Program-made: the position numbers and the translations under genes
The notes under the pieces: generated by a model
What the model was told of the DNA's origin: nothing
The model's input: only the letters and a program-made list of their open reading frames with translations
Databases searched by the model: none
DNA from: Devosia lucknowensis
GTDB lineage: Bacteria > Pseudomonadota > Alphaproteobacteria > Rhizobiales > Devosiaceae
Length of the DNA stretch: 64,000 nucleotides
NCBI RefSeq assembly: GCF_900177655.1
Contig: NZ_FXWK01000002.1
Location: forward strand, 248,001 to 312,000
Reading direction: 5' to 3'
In this document: positions 28,094 to 37,558 of the stretch, piece by piece
How the letters are laid out: each line of letters opens with the position of its first letter
How positions within the stretch are numbered: the first letter of the stretch is position 1

Positions 28094-29553
28094 TTACCTG
28101 GAGGCATCATCGAGCCCGCCCACGCAGGCATATTTGAGCTCTGTGAATTCAAGGATACCGTGCGACGAGCCCTCGCCTGAATTACCGCTTTCCTTGATGC
28201 CGCCGAACGGTGCCAGTTCGGTCGACATGACGCCAGTATTGATCCCCACCATGCCGTATTCGAGCTGCTCCATGACCTTGAAAATGCGGGCGACATTGGT
28301 GGAGAAGAAATAGGCGGCGAGCCCAGTTTCCGTATCGTTGGCCGCAGCGATGACATCATCATCACTGTTAAAACGGAACACCGGCGCCAGAGGACCGAAC
28401 GTTTCCTCCCTAGCTACAGCCATCTCCGCGGTCGCCCCGACGATCACCGTCGGCTCGAAAAAGGTTCGCCCTTTGGCGTGGCGGCGTCCGCCGACGACAA
28501 TCCGCGCCCCCCTGTCCAGGGCATCGGCGATATGGGCCTCCACCTTGGCGACGGCCTCCTGGTTGATCAGGGGCCCCTGCTGGATGCCATCCTCGAAACC
28601 ATCGCCGACCCGCAGCTCGGCGACGCGACCGGCCAGCTTCTCGACGAACGCATCGTGTATGCCCGACTGGGCATAAATCCGGTTCGTACAGACGCAGGTC
28701 TGGCCCATGTTGCGGAACTTGGAAGCGATCGCACCCTCGACGGCTGCGTCGATATCGGCATCGTCGAACACGATAAAGGGCGCATTGCCACCGAGTTCGA
28801 GCGCGACTTTCTTCACCGTCGACGAAGCCTGCCGCATCAGGATCTTGCCGACTTCGGTTGACCCGGTGAAGCCGACCATTCTGACTTTGGGATGGCTCGT
28901 CAACACGCCACCGATGGCGATGGCGTCGCCCGTAATCACGTTGATAGTCCCCGGCGGAAAACCCGCCCGTCGGGCGAGCTCGGCCAGGGCCAGTGCCGTG
29001 AGCGGGGTTTCCGGCGCTGGCTTGACCACCACGGTGCAGCCGGCCGCCAGTGCCGGCGCGACCTTACGCGTGATCATCGCGGCTGGAAAATTCCAGGGGG
29101 TGATGGCGGCGACGACGCCGATCGGCTGGCGCAGCACCATGATGCGTGCATCGGCGCGATGGGACGGCAGCAGCTCTCCGGCCACTCTTTTGGCCTCTTC
29201 CGCATAGAATTCGATGTAGGCCGCCGCATAGTCGATTTCGCCCAGCGCCTCGGCGATCGGCTTACCCTGTTCGCTGGTCAGGATCCTCGCCAAGTCCTGT
29301 CGATTGGGTATGATGAGGTCGAACCATTTGCGCAAGATGGCGGCCCGATCCTTGACGGTGCGACGCGACCAGCCCGCAAAGGCATGTGCGGCCGCTTCCA
29401 CGGCCTCAGTCGCAAGGCTGGCGCCGCCATTCGGCACGGACCCGATTACCGTGCCCGTGGCTGGGTATGGATGGTCAGTTCACCCTTACCGGAAAAGCTG
29501 CCAGCGACATAGACCTGCGATTTGAGCAGGGCCGAATCTTTAAGTTCACGCAT
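28094..29553 (-). pseudogene. gabD: Succinate-semialdehyde dehydrogenase, frameshifted near its 5' end
   Basis: NAD(P)-dependent aldehyde dehydrogenase of the SSADH type. The long frame (GTG-start reading from 29437) has ITPWNFPAAMITRK, FTGSTEVG, the Glu in ALELGGNAPF and the catalytic Cys in MGQTCVCTN. Its N-terminus is missing from that frame. The lost start is found in another frame on the same strand: ATG at 29553 gives MRELKDSALLKSQVYVAGSF and reads on to GELTIHT. One missing base near 29466 (CAT-AC-CCA where CAT-AAC-CCA is expected) then shifts it out of frame with PATGTVIGSVP. Restoring one base gives about 486 residues, the usual length. This is either a real inactivation or a base-calling error. 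Function if intact: last step of GABA degradation. Confidence 0.85.
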
Positions 29554-29564
29554 CTTGGTTCCAA

Positions 29565-30425
29565 TCAAAGGGTGGCGCTGACCAGGGCCTGTTCCAGCTT
29601 GGACAGACCTTCGTCTAGCAACGCATCCGAAATGGTCAGCGCATTGAGAAGACGAATAGTGTTGCCGTGGACGCCGCAGGTCAGAAGGATAAGGCCTGAC
29701 GCTATCGCGGCCTGCACCACGCGGCGAGCCGCTTCCGCGTCGGGCTGGTTGCTGCCCCGATGCCTCACGACATCGAAGGCGACCATGGCGCCCGGTCCAC
29801 GGATAGCCGCTATCGGCACCATGTGGCTGGATCGGGCAAAACTCTCGAGCGTCGATCGGAGGCGGCTGCCGATCACATTGGCGCGTTCGACGAGCTTTTC
29901 GTCGGCAATGACATCGAGCACCGCAAGCGCGGCCGCGCAGGCGATAGGGCTGCCGGCATAGGTGCCACCAAGACCGCCGGGCTCGGCGGCGTCCATGAGC
30001 TCGGCGCGGCCGATAACGCCGGAGAGCGGGAAACCGCCGGCAAGGGCCTTGGCCACCGTGACCAGATCCGGCTCCACCCCGGAATGCTCAATGCCGAACA
30101 TCTTGCCGGTCCGCGCGAAGCCGGTTTGGATTTCGTCGGCAATCAGCAGGATGCCGTGCCGGTCGCATATGGTGCGCAGGGCGATCAACAGTGCCTGAGG
30201 CGCTGGCAGGAAGCCGCCCTCCCCCTGGACCGGCTCGATGATGATGGCCGCGACCTCGCTGGCGTCGATATTGGCTCGAAAAAGCGTCTCGAGTGCCTAA
30301 AGCGTAGCGGCCAGTTGATCGGCGCCATCGCCCGGAAAGGGCAGATGGTAGATGCCCGGTGGAGAAATGCCGAATTTCTTCTTGTAGGGCGCCACCTTGC
30401 CCGTCAGCTCAGTCGTCTCGCCTGG
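29565..30425 (-). pseudogene. gabT: 4-aminobutyrate aminotransferase, 5'-truncated with an internal stop
   Basis: The minus strand encodes the C-terminal two-thirds of a class III PLP aminotransferase of the GabT type. It reads from TTELTGKVAPYKKKFG through IIIEPVQGEGGF, the PLP-site IADEIQTGFARTG, and the catalytic Lys in TVAKALAGGFPLSG. A TAG at 30297-30299 replaces what should be a sense codon in LAATL-x-ALETLF. The coding similarity then ends abruptly near 30410-30425, where an SMP-30 fragment begins on the other strand. The first ~130 residues and start are gone. It stands just upstream of gabD on the same strand, the standard gab pair. Not functional. Confidence 0.88.
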
Positions 30426-30588
30426 AGGTGATCTGGTCGAATTCGTCCAGATGCCCGACAGTCACCCCACCAATATTTGTTTTGGTGGACCAAACCTTCA
30501 GACCGCCTACGTGACATTGTCCCACAGCGGCACAGTCGCTGAGACCCCCTGGTCCCGCCCAGGACTGCGGCTGCACTGGGCAGGCTAG
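30421..30588 (+). pseudogene. C-terminal fragment of an SMP-30/gluconolactonase family protein
   Basis: The plus-strand reading ending at TAG 30586-30588 gives GGDLVEFVQMPDSHPTNICF, then LQTAYVTLSHSGTV and RPGLRLHWAG. This is the standard C-terminal blade of SMP-30/gluconolactonase proteins. The remaining ~230 residues expected upstream are absent: the sequence immediately before it is the minus-strand gabT remnant. Two unrelated genes have been joined head-to-head, each losing its 5' part. Confidence 0.75.
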
Positions 30589-31098
30589 CTCTGTCAATGA
30601 TTGGCGCTCCACACTCGCCTGCGAAAAGCAAAGCTGATTGCGGAGCTGAGCATGACGCCCAAACGGCAGGTTTTGGGATCCTTTATAAGCGTGGACAATG
30701 ACCGACATGGGGTCGTTAACTGTTAGGCAGCAAAGCGCCCCATTCCGGCCGTTCAGACCGCATTTGCGATTTCCCGAAAGCTGCCGGTCTGCTCAGGCCG
30801 CCGCCAGGTCAAAAAGCGGAGTGGGTACCAGACGCTCAGCTTCGGTGCTTTTGAAAGCGCAGACCGACGTTTGATTGGCTAAGATCCATCAAGACCGGTC
30901 TATTTGACGATCTGCTCCGCTCAAGATATTCAAGTTTTCATCATGAAGATGACGCACTGTACCATCTCCAGCGCGATCCTGTGGGCCTGACGCTCTCAAG
31001 GGATCGCTGATCCGGGCGCCTCGCTGCCGCCCGACCCTTTTGCACGCCATCAACCATCCATTCCGGCGCCTTGCGACCGGCAGACCAAGTGCATCATC
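30589..31098. other. Intergenic region with degenerate repeat copies
   Basis: No gene is supported. Includes a 21-base repeat copy at 30735-30755 shared with 32691-32711 and a nearby AAAAAGCGGA motif (about 30820). Short readings on both strands have no recognisable product. It separates the gab/SMP-30 junction from the catB gene. Confidence 0.5.
30735..30755 (+). repeat. Intergenic repeat, copy 1
   Basis: The 21 bases starting GCGCCCCATTCCGG and ending CGTTCA recur exactly at 32691-32711 in the same orientation. The wider flanks are only loosely similar, so this is the preserved core of a decayed repeat. Confidence 0.7.
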
Positions 31099-31722
31099 AT
31101 GACCAATTTCTTTGCGAGCCCCTTCAAGGGCATACCGCTCGATCAGCAAGTCCAACATCCCAATATCCTTGTGGGACGTTACAGCTATTACTCTGGTTAT
31201 TATCATGGGCACAGTTTCGACGACTGTGTTCGCTACCTTCTGCCCGAGAAGAGTGCCGACAAGCTCATTGTGGGCAGCTTCTGTTCAATCGGCTCAGGCG
31301 TGGCCTTCATCATGGCCGGAAATCAGGGCCATAGGAACGATTGGGTATCGACCTTTCCCTTCGCTTTTGTGCCCGATGCTCCGGAATTCGCACTAGCGGC
31401 AAACGGCTTCAAACCTGCCGGCGACACAGTGATAGCCGATGATGTTTGGATCGGTTCCGAAGCAATCATCATGCCGGGTGTTCAAATCGGCCATGGCGCT
31501 GTTATTGGTACACGTGCCTTGGTGACCAAGGATGTCGAACCTTATACCATCATGGGCGGCAACCCCGCAAAGCCCATCCGCAAGCGCTTCGATGAAGGTA
31601 AAATTGCGATGCTATTAGAAATGGCATGGTGGAACTGGTCAACAGAGCGTCTTTCGTTAGCCATGCCATTGCTCACCAGCTCGGACATTGAAGCCTTGCA
31701 TCGGTTTTGGCGGGAGCAATGA
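31099..31722 (+). CDS. catB: Type B chloramphenicol O-acetyltransferase (CatB-like xenobiotic acetyltransferase)
   Basis: A 207-residue left-handed beta-helix acetyltransferase. The N-terminus ([14 protein letters not shown]), [40 protein letters not shown] with the catalytic His, STFPFAF, and [12 protein letters not shown] near the end follow CatB proteins nearly word for word. CatB transfers acetyl from acetyl-CoA to chloramphenicol; relatives (Vat) act on streptogramins. Monocistronic, with its own terminator, in an accessory region rich in remnants, which suggests acquisition by transfer. Whether it confers resistance here is not shown by sequence. Confidence 0.9.
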   Translation: MTNFFASPFKGIPLDQQVQHPNILVGRYSYYSGYYHGHSFDDCVRYLLPEKSADKLIVGSFCSIGSGVAFIMAGNQGHRNDWVSTFPFAFVPDAPEFALAANGFKPAGDTVIADDVWIGSEAIIMPGVQIGHGAVIGTRALVTKDVEPYTIMGGNPAKPIRKRFDEGKIAMLLEMAWWNWSTERLSLAMPLLTSSDIEALHRFWREQ

Positions 31723-31769
31723 AGATGAGAGTGTTGTCCCAACTGCCATAAAGCTTTCAAAGCAAAGAC

Positions 31770-31796
31770 AACGGAGCGGACCAAGTTCGCTCCGTT
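31770..31796 (+). terminator. Intrinsic terminator after catB
   Basis: AACGGAGCG (31770-31778) and its reverse complement CGCTCCGTT (31788-31796) flank a nine-base loop and are followed by a T-containing tail (TACCCTATTT). It lies 47 bp after the catB stop. Confidence 0.7.
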
Positions 31797-31956
31797 TACC
31801 CTATTTGCATCCTATCTGGATCGGGGTGGGTTGCGGCCGGCCAGCTTTTTAGCGTCTGATTGCGAAGAGCGTTCATCCTGCATGGGCGTGGGACGAGATC
31901 CCGCCCGTAAAGCCGATAGTCCACCCAGGTGAACAGCCGAAGGGAATGGAGAATTT

Positions 31957-32610
31957 GTGCCCAAACTAGCCGTTGTCTTGTTCGGTCTGGCCATTTGCTA
32001 CTTTCCCTCTCACGTGAACCCGCTCAATCGGCTTCTCGGTGTAGACATCGGATTTAAGGGGCCGTCCACCATTGTCTTATGGAATTGGCTGGCTGTGGGC
32101 GCACTTTTGGCATTCGTACTGGTGGTGGAGCGCAAGTCTGTTGCGTCCATTCTGATCAAGCGCCCCAATGGCAAAGATATCGAAACCGCCCTGTTTTACT
32201 GGGGCATAGCAATGGCATGGTCCTGGCTTGCGATGACGCTCCTGCCGCCGGTTCAAGACGCAGGGACAGCCTCGTTGGTCGCACTACCAATTCCTATCCT
32301 GCTGGCAATAATCGTTACCACGGCAATTACGGAAGAGATTTTGTTCCGCGGCTACCCAATAGAGCGCATCAACGACATCACATCAACGACGTGGGCTGGG
32401 CCGGCCCTGAGCCTCATGGTCTTCCTTGTCCCGCATCTGACTTTTTTCGGACCGGGCTGGCTTTTGTATCATGGGGGCGGTACAGCAATGATCTATGCTC
32501 TTTACATGCGCAGGCGAAACCTGATCGCCTGCATGCTTTTGCATTTACTAGTCAACGCGCCCATTCTGATCCCTGCATCAGGTCTATTCAGTCAGACTCC
32601 GGCATCTTAA
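31957..32610 (+). CDS. CPBP family intramembrane glutamic endopeptidase (CAAX-protease-like)
   Basis: A 217-residue polytopic membrane protein with a GTG start and AAGGGAATGGAG upstream. The diagnostic EExxxR motif is present in TEEILFRGYPIER (about residue 127). A second motif with His lies in VPHLTFFGPG, and a C-terminal HLLVNAP supplies the last conserved His and Asn. Family members cleave or modify membrane substrates and include Abi-type proteins; the target here is unknown. It stands alone between two intergenic repeat regions. Confidence 0.85.
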   Translation: MPKLAVVLFGLAICYFPSHVNPLNRLLGVDIGFKGPSTIVLWNWLAVGALLAFVLVVERKSVASILIKRPNGKDIETALFYWGIAMAWSWLAMTLLPPVQDAGTASLVALPIPILLAIIVTTAITEEILFRGYPIERINDITSTTWAGPALSLMVFLVPHLTFFGPGWLLYHGGGTAMIYALYMRRRNLIACMLLHLLVNAPILIPASGLFSQTPAS

Positions 32611-32690
32611 GGCTTCATGACGTTGGTTTTGGGTAGTTCGCCTTACTAAGGCTATGACTTAAATCGGGTCGGCAGCGGCCGGGCAGGAAT

Positions 32691-32711
32691 GCGCCCCATT
32701 CCGGCCGTTCA
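32691..32711 (+). repeat. Intergenic repeat, copy 2
   Basis: Exact second copy of the 21-base core at 30735-30755. It is followed by CCCAAAAGCGGACACC and, at 32818-32828, by GCGGACATGGG, a motif with near copies at 27906 and 40986. Confidence 0.7.
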
Positions 32712-32877
32712 ACGAAACGTCGCGTGCTCCCAAAAGCGGACACCGCCGGACCGCTGGCTCAACGACCAGATGGGGGTGGTTTTCGGACTGGCAGGTTGGG
32801 GATGGCCCGTTGAAGAAGCGGACATGGGTAGCAGCGACCGCAGCCCGACGGCGGCTATCCTCTCGTAGGTGGACTGG

Positions 32878-33714
32878 TCACCTGGTTGGGTTGTAGTCCT
32901 TCGGAAAGTACACAGTTTTCATACCGTCAGTGCCGGGCTCCCGGTTGGCCAATTGGTCGAGAATTTGGATCGATTTGGCACGGATAGCTGCCCATTCGTG
33001 CACGTTGCTACGCTTGTAGGTGAGCTTGATCCTAAGGACGTCGCGCCAGATAAACCGGTGCTCGCAATGCGGTACTGGAAGCCTCTCGGGTCTAGAGCAA
33101 CTGATGTAGCCGCCGCCTACTGCCGCAAACGCATCGTCGATGCTGTAGATGTCGTCCCAAGGCACTGGGCTAGCTGGATCATCGCCGGGCCCAAGCGTTT
33201 GCTTAATTGGCGTCAGTCCGGCAATCGGCTCGACCGGCCAGTCAGGGGACAGTTGGGCGTACGACGACAACATCAGCGCGTCTTGCTCTGCAGCGTCGCA
33301 ATCGTCTTGTTTTCGAACCGTCGGGCAGAATCGCTCCACCATCACATGGATAAAGTTTCTTTCAGTCGATGGCCGTCCGAAGAGGTAAACATCCTGCTGT
33401 GTGAATGCCGAGATGTCCGGCAATACTGAGTAGAAGGCAAAGCCGCTCCACAGCTCATCGCGCACGACGAGGTCGCCCTCGAGAATTGTATGCAGCCTGT
33501 CGTTGGCCACGACAAATGGCACGCCCGCAACCTTGAATGCGAACTCTGCCGGCGTCTCATCGGTAACCGACACCACCAGCGTAGGCCGACCCCGGACAGC
33601 TTGCTCTTGGTAATCAGTTCCGGCTTCTTCCACCGATGGCCCAGAACAGCCTGCCGCAAAAACTGCCAATAGGACAAGCCGAGGCCAACTTGGAATATGA
33701 GCCGGACGGGTCAT
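32878..33714 (-). CDS. Hypothetical lipoprotein
   Basis: A 278-residue protein with a lipoprotein signal: basic start, hydrophobic LVLLAVFAAGC with lipobox AAGC, so Cys about 23 would be lipidated. The mature part contains VVSVTDETPAEFAFKVAGVP, several aromatic-rich segments and four Cys that could pair in the envelope. I do not recognise a domain. It is monocistronic on the minus strand, with no operon partner. Confidence 0.7.
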   Translation of the reverse strand: MTRPAHIPSWPRLVLLAVFAAGCSGPSVEEAGTDYQEQAVRGRPTLVVSVTDETPAEFAFKVAGVPFVVANDRLHTILEGDLVVRDELWSGFAFYSVLPDISAFTQQDVYLFGRPSTERNFIHVMVERFCPTVRKQDDCDAAEQDALMLSSYAQLSPDWPVEPIAGLTPIKQTLGPGDDPASPVPWDDIYSIDDAFAAVGGGYISCSRPERLPVPHCEHRFIWRDVLRIKLTYKRSNVHEWAAIRAKSIQILDQLANREPGTDGMKTVYFPKDYNPTR

Positions 33715-34153
33715 TTACTACACCTTCCTGCGGAATGTTGGCCGGCACCGCAACGTCGATCACTCTATCCTTCCGCTTGTAAGGGTTGGTTCGACCCTAT
33801 TCAACGACCGCAAAGGGGTCGCCAGTTGTCCATCCGCATTCCACCATGTTTGCCGATTGGGCAGAAATACCGACTATTTGAAAGTGGTCGGTGCTGTTAG
33901 CGTCTGGCCTGAGTGACGAGTAAGTAGACTAAACGCTTTCGGCTTCCGTCTTTTGGGTGCTTTTGGGCAGGCAGTTGGCTTTGGGCTCTTTTGCTGTTGC
34001 TGACCGCTAGTTCAGAGCCAGTAAGCGGTGACCGTTTCTTAAAACTGCTGGTCGAGGCTAAAAGTGAGGACTCGGCAGACTGGAGTGTGAAATCGGGATG
34101 GATCGAAAGTGTCTCTCACCTAGTTGAGCTTTAGGTAAAACCCAGGAGGCTTC
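33715..34153. other. Intergenic region, no gene recognised
   Basis: A 440-bp gap between the divergent lipoprotein and response-regulator genes. Base composition is lower in GC than the operons. I see no long frame with a known product; the last ~80 bp must contain the promoter of the response regulator, with AGGAGG at 34144-34149 as its ribosome site. Confidence 0.5.
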
Positions 34154-34567
34154 ATGTCAGACGACTACACGCCTTACGCTCTGGTCGCGGATGATGATCC
34201 CCTGATCCGAATGGACGCTTCCGATATCCTACAAGATGCGGGCTTTCGGGTGCATGAGGCAGCAAATTACGGACAGGCGATGGCGATACTCGTGGCCGCT
34301 TACGATAGCATCCAATTGCTGTTCACAGATGTGCAGATGCCGCCTGGCGAGAAGAACGGCTTTGACCTTGCGCAGCAGTGCTCTCAAAACTGGCCGCATA
34401 TCAACATTCTGGTAGCATCAGGCATGATCGAACCCGAGGCGGACGATCTGCCAGATGGTGCAGTTTTTGTCCGTAAGCCCTTTAGCGCTGACGTCGTATA
34501 CGACCACCTTCAGAAAGTGCTGCCTGATGGCGCGAAGCCTGAGCCGCTGAAACGCCGTTCTGCCTAG
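34154..34567 (+). CDS. Single-domain response regulator
   Basis: 137 residues forming one receiver domain. The acidic pocket is VADDDP (residues 11-16), the phosphoacceptor is Asp59 in LLFTDVQMP, the switch residue is Ser89 in VASG and the Lys is Lys108 in VRKPF. There is no output domain, so it is a phosphate shuttle or an allosteric partner. It is convergent with the LOV-HWE kinase gene and their stop codons overlap in CTAG. The kinase is the obvious partner. Confidence 0.92.
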   Translation: MSDDYTPYALVADDDPLIRMDASDILQDAGFRVHEAANYGQAMAILVAAYDSIQLLFTDVQMPPGEKNGFDLAQQCSQNWPHINILVASGMIEPEADDLPDGAVFVRKPFSADVVYDHLQKVLPDGAKPEPLKRRSA

Positions 34568-35997
34568 CCGAAGTTTTCGATCGGCGCGCGCATTGTAAAA
34601 ACAATGCCAACACTGCGGAAATCGATTGTTGCTTCGCCGCGGATGGTTGCGGAAAGGGCGCGCTCTATCATGCGCGAGCCAAACCCGGACCGAGACGGCT
34701 TTTGCACTTCGGGCCCGCCGCTCTCGGTCCAGCGAAACACAAGGTCGTCACCTTCACGCCCCCATTCGATCAGGATACGCCCTCCGTCGTTCGATAAGGC
34801 GCCGTACTTAACGGCGTTGGTGGCAAGTTCGTGCAGGGCCATCATCAACGCGCCGCTAGCATCTTGTCCAATCTTGATTTCGGGACCGAAGAAGTGGATG
34901 CGCCCCGCTTGATTGAAGGGCTCGATCGCCATCGCTACCGAGTCACGAATGCCAGCGACGTCAGCCTTTGCTCCCGTCAGGATGTCCTGCGATCGGCCCA
35001 AGGCATTGATACGGTCAACAACGGTCGTGCGAATGCTCTCGATAGGCTCGTCAGCGCGGAGCGACTGGCTGACCACCGACTGTACCGTTGCAAGGATATT
35101 CTTGATCCGGTGGCCCATTTCATGGGTCATCAGTGTGCGGTACTCGTCCGCTTCCTTGGCCTCGGTGATGTCGATGCTCACTCCGCTCATCAGCATGGGA
35201 TTGCCGCTCGCGTCGTAGCGGGTTTGCGCACGGATCTCGATCCAATGCTGCGATCCGTCCGGCCAAATGGCACGGTAGTCAACGTGCAGGTCGCCGCCGT
35301 TTGCCAGCGCCTGCTGCACAGTCTCGGCCCATCGCGCGCGATCATCCGGATGGATCGACGCTGCCAGGTCATCGTAGGTGAAAGTGTCTGCAGCAGCGCG
35401 GCCAAAGTTTGCTTTGCAAATCGGACTGGCCACTAGGCGCTGTTGCGGCAGCTCAAGCGTCCAGGTGCCCAGCCCGCCTGCCTTGAGAGTGAACTGCAGC
35501 CGATCCTCGCTTGCGGTCAGGTCGGCAATCCTTTGCTCCATCGAGGCTTCGACCTCGTCACGGTCTGGAGAGATGCCAGCTGTGCGTTCACGTGTGACAT
35601 CAAGCTGAGACGCGAAGTAATAGGAAAGCTCGCCATCGTTGAAGACCGGCGACACCAGGAGCCGGTTCCAGAACAGCGTGCCGTCCTTTTTGTAATTCAG
35701 AAGGTCGATCTCGATGGGCTCGCGGTCGGCTATCGCCTTCCGAACCTTTGCCACATCGTCAAGATTGGTACCTGGCCCCTGCAGAAAGCGGCAATTGCGC
35801 CCAAGCGTCTCGTCCCGAGAATACCCGGTGAGACGGGCAAAGGCATCGTTTACGAAGACGATCGGATTATCGGGCTGGCGTGGATCAGTGATGAGCATCG
35901 GCATGCGGGTTGCACGCATGGCTGCTGCGAAGGGGTCGCTGCCGGTGTTCTGATCGTGAATTTCGCGATCGATCCGGCGTTCTTCTTTATTGTCCAT
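34564..35997 (-). CDS. LOV-domain HWE-type sensor histidine kinase
   Basis: A 477-residue soluble sensor kinase. Residues about 22-135 form a PAS/LOV domain with the photoactive motif GRNCRFLQG (Cys69), which in LOV proteins forms a flavin adduct under blue light. A second PAS/PAC domain spans about 165-280. The H-box is HEMGHRIKN (His296), followed by an HWE-type ATPase domain with HELATNAVKYGALS and the W-x-E motif in FRWTESGG. No membrane segments. Blue-light-controlled autophosphorylation and signalling through the convergent receiver protein is the family-based inference; such kinases often feed the general stress response. Confidence 0.93.
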   Translation of the reverse strand: MDNKEERRIDREIHDQNTGSDPFAAAMRATRMPMLITDPRQPDNPIVFVNDAFARLTGYSRDETLGRNCRFLQGPGTNLDDVAKVRKAIADREPIEIDLLNYKKDGTLFWNRLLVSPVFNDGELSYYFASQLDVTRERTAGISPDRDEVEASMEQRIADLTASEDRLQFTLKAGGLGTWTLELPQQRLVASPICKANFGRAAADTFTYDDLAASIHPDDRARWAETVQQALANGGDLHVDYRAIWPDGSQHWIEIRAQTRYDASGNPMLMSGVSIDITEAKEADEYRTLMTHEMGHRIKNILATVQSVVSQSLRADEPIESIRTTVVDRINALGRSQDILTGAKADVAGIRDSVAMAIEPFNQAGRIHFFGPEIKIGQDASGALMMALHELATNAVKYGALSNDGGRILIEWGREGDDLVFRWTESGGPEVQKPSRSGFGSRMIERALSATIRGEATIDFRSVGIVFTMRAPIENFG

Positions 35998-36401
35998 GCG
36001 TAATCGGGCTTCCGCTATGTCGTGCGGTTGATCATCTTTTGTTCCGTATTATCTCAACATTTGCAGATGTCGAGTCACCACCCGCGTTTTATGGGTCACC
36101 AAAACGGCATTGGGCGTCCATCAAGGATACGTGGATGACCGTCCTTGTTGGCTGCTGGACTGAGGGTTGCGCCTAACACCCATAAGCGTGGCGGAAACTC
36201 TCTGTGAGGCTATCAGCGTCCGACAGGGGGTGGTAAACCGCCAGTCTGCTTTCCGGTGTAAAGGTCGAAAACCAGACGCCGCTGCAGATAATTTCTGGCG
36301 GACAATCAGTCCCCAATTAAGGCGTAAATACCTCTGATTGATAATGAGCCAGATTCGGAATTATTGATCGGCGCTATGCCGATTCCAAAGGACGAATCTA
36401 A
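35998..36401. other. Intergenic region between the kinase and a small lipoprotein gene
   Basis: Contains the promoter region of the LOV kinase on the minus strand. On that strand GGAAC occurs at 36045-36041, reminiscent of the -35 element of EcfG-type promoters, but I do not find a matching -10 at the right distance. No gene is supported; GC is lower than in the operons. Confidence 0.4.
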
Positions 36402-36773
36402 ATGAAGACCTCAGTTCTTTGCAGACTTTCAATAACATCTATGATTGTGTTCGGCACCTCTGGCTGCGCTAGCTCGCTGGATGATGAAGCCCCTCAAATT
36501 GTGAAGCAACTTGCGTTGCTACTCGACGCACACGCGACCGGTCAAACAGCAGGGCTTGAGGAGGCGGCTTGCTCTATTGGATCAGAGGTTGACCTCTCCA
36601 ACATCGAAATTAATGCTGGGGGCTATTCCTCAAGCTCTCGAAACGTTGTGGCCCAAGCGAAAACCTTTTGGGACCTGAGGCGCAAAGAAAATCTTCTTTG
36701 GGAGAGAGTCCTGCACATCGAAATTTCATCAGGAGGTGATTGTGAAACATATTACCGTCTGTACGGACCTTGA
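36402..36773 (+). CDS. Small hypothetical lipoprotein
   Basis: A 123-residue protein with a lipoprotein-type signal (ITSMIVFGTSGC, Cys about 22). The mature part is short, with two further Cys (AACSIG and GGDCETYY) and no domain I recognise. Start ATG follows a weak purine stretch. Codon use and GC are lower than in neighbouring operons, in keeping with an accessory gene. Confidence 0.6.
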   Translation: MKTSVLCRLSITSMIVFGTSGCASSLDDEAPQIVKQLALLLDAHATGQTAGLEEAACSIGSEVDLSNIEINAGGYSSSSRNVVAQAKTFWDLRRKENLLWERVLHIEISSGGDCETYYRLYGP

Positions 36774-37075
36774 GCACATTGTGCTCTTCGTGTCGGCGGA
36801 ATTGCGATGTTAGGCTTCTCCGACATCGTAATATCAGCCATCGCCTCCTGATCGAGGTAATTCCGCTTTTGGCAAATCCCTGTCTAGTGGCGAAGGTCTG
36901 GAATGGGGTCGGATGCAGACCACCACTCTAGGGTGACTTTCTGCCAGTCCGTTTTGGCGTAATCTGTGCGAGCGGACGTAGCGCCCGCGCGACACAAAGA
37001 GCCGTTCCGCCGTCAGGCCGCGATCTATCAGCATCCCCTGCTGTGCGGAGTGCGGAACGCGCGTCGACCGCATGC
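36774..37075. other. Intergenic region downstream of the UspA gene
   Basis: About 300 bp with no supported gene. It includes GGAATGGGGTCGGATG near 36902, similar to ATGGGGTCGGCATGG near 40195, another sign of decayed intergenic repeats. Confidence 0.4.
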
Positions 37076-37525
37076 CTATTTCACGATGAGCACCGGCACC
37101 TTGGACGCCGCCAACACCGCCGCCGCCTGACTTCCAAGTATGAGCCGCTGAAGCCCGCGCCGCCCATGTGAGCCCATCACGACCAGGTCGCATCCAAGCT
37201 TTTCTGCCGTCTCGAGAATGGCATCGGATGCGCGCATCCCGGGGACGTAGGCATCGTTCATCTCGATACCAGCGGCGACCGCCTTGGCACGGGCGGCCTT
37301 TAGTATGCCGGAGGCCTCCGCAGAGTAGGCCACCTCCAGTTTGTCGATCAGGGACTTGGCGTCGATCGTCCCGAAGCCGCCGGTACCGAGACCGGTCTCG
37401 ATCGGATCCGTGGAAGTGACGACTGTCACCCTGGAGCCGTTCGGCTTCGCCATTTGAAGGCCAAGGTCCAAAGCCTTCCTGGCAAGGTCCGATCCGTCGA
37501 AAGCGATCATGATGTGTGCGAACAT
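37076..37525 (-). CDS. Universal stress protein (UspA family)
   Basis: 149 residues with the UspA fold. The N-terminal strand IMIAFDGSDLARKAL has the conserved Asp. The ATP-binding G-2x-G-9x-S type motif appears as GSHGRRGLQRLILGSQA near the C-terminus, ending VPVLIVK. It follows the DUF305 gene by 33 bp on the same strand and is probably co-transcribed with it. Role: stress adaptation, here plausibly to metal or nitrosative stress given the neighbours. Confidence 0.9.
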   Translation of the reverse strand: MFAHIMIAFDGSDLARKALDLGLQMAKPNGSRVTVVTSTDPIETGLGTGGFGTIDAKSLIDKLEVAYSAEASGILKAARAKAVAAGIEMNDAYVPGMRASDAILETAEKLGCDLVVMGSHGRRGLQRLILGSQAAAVLAASKVPVLIVK

Positions 37526-37558
37526 TGCTGCCTGTCCTTTCTTCGAGGGTAGGGATGA

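Noticed and set aside
36020..36045. EcfG-type promoter upstream of the LOV kinase
   Set aside because: GGAAC is present on the minus strand but I find no CGTT-type -10 at 16-17 bases, so the match is incomplete.
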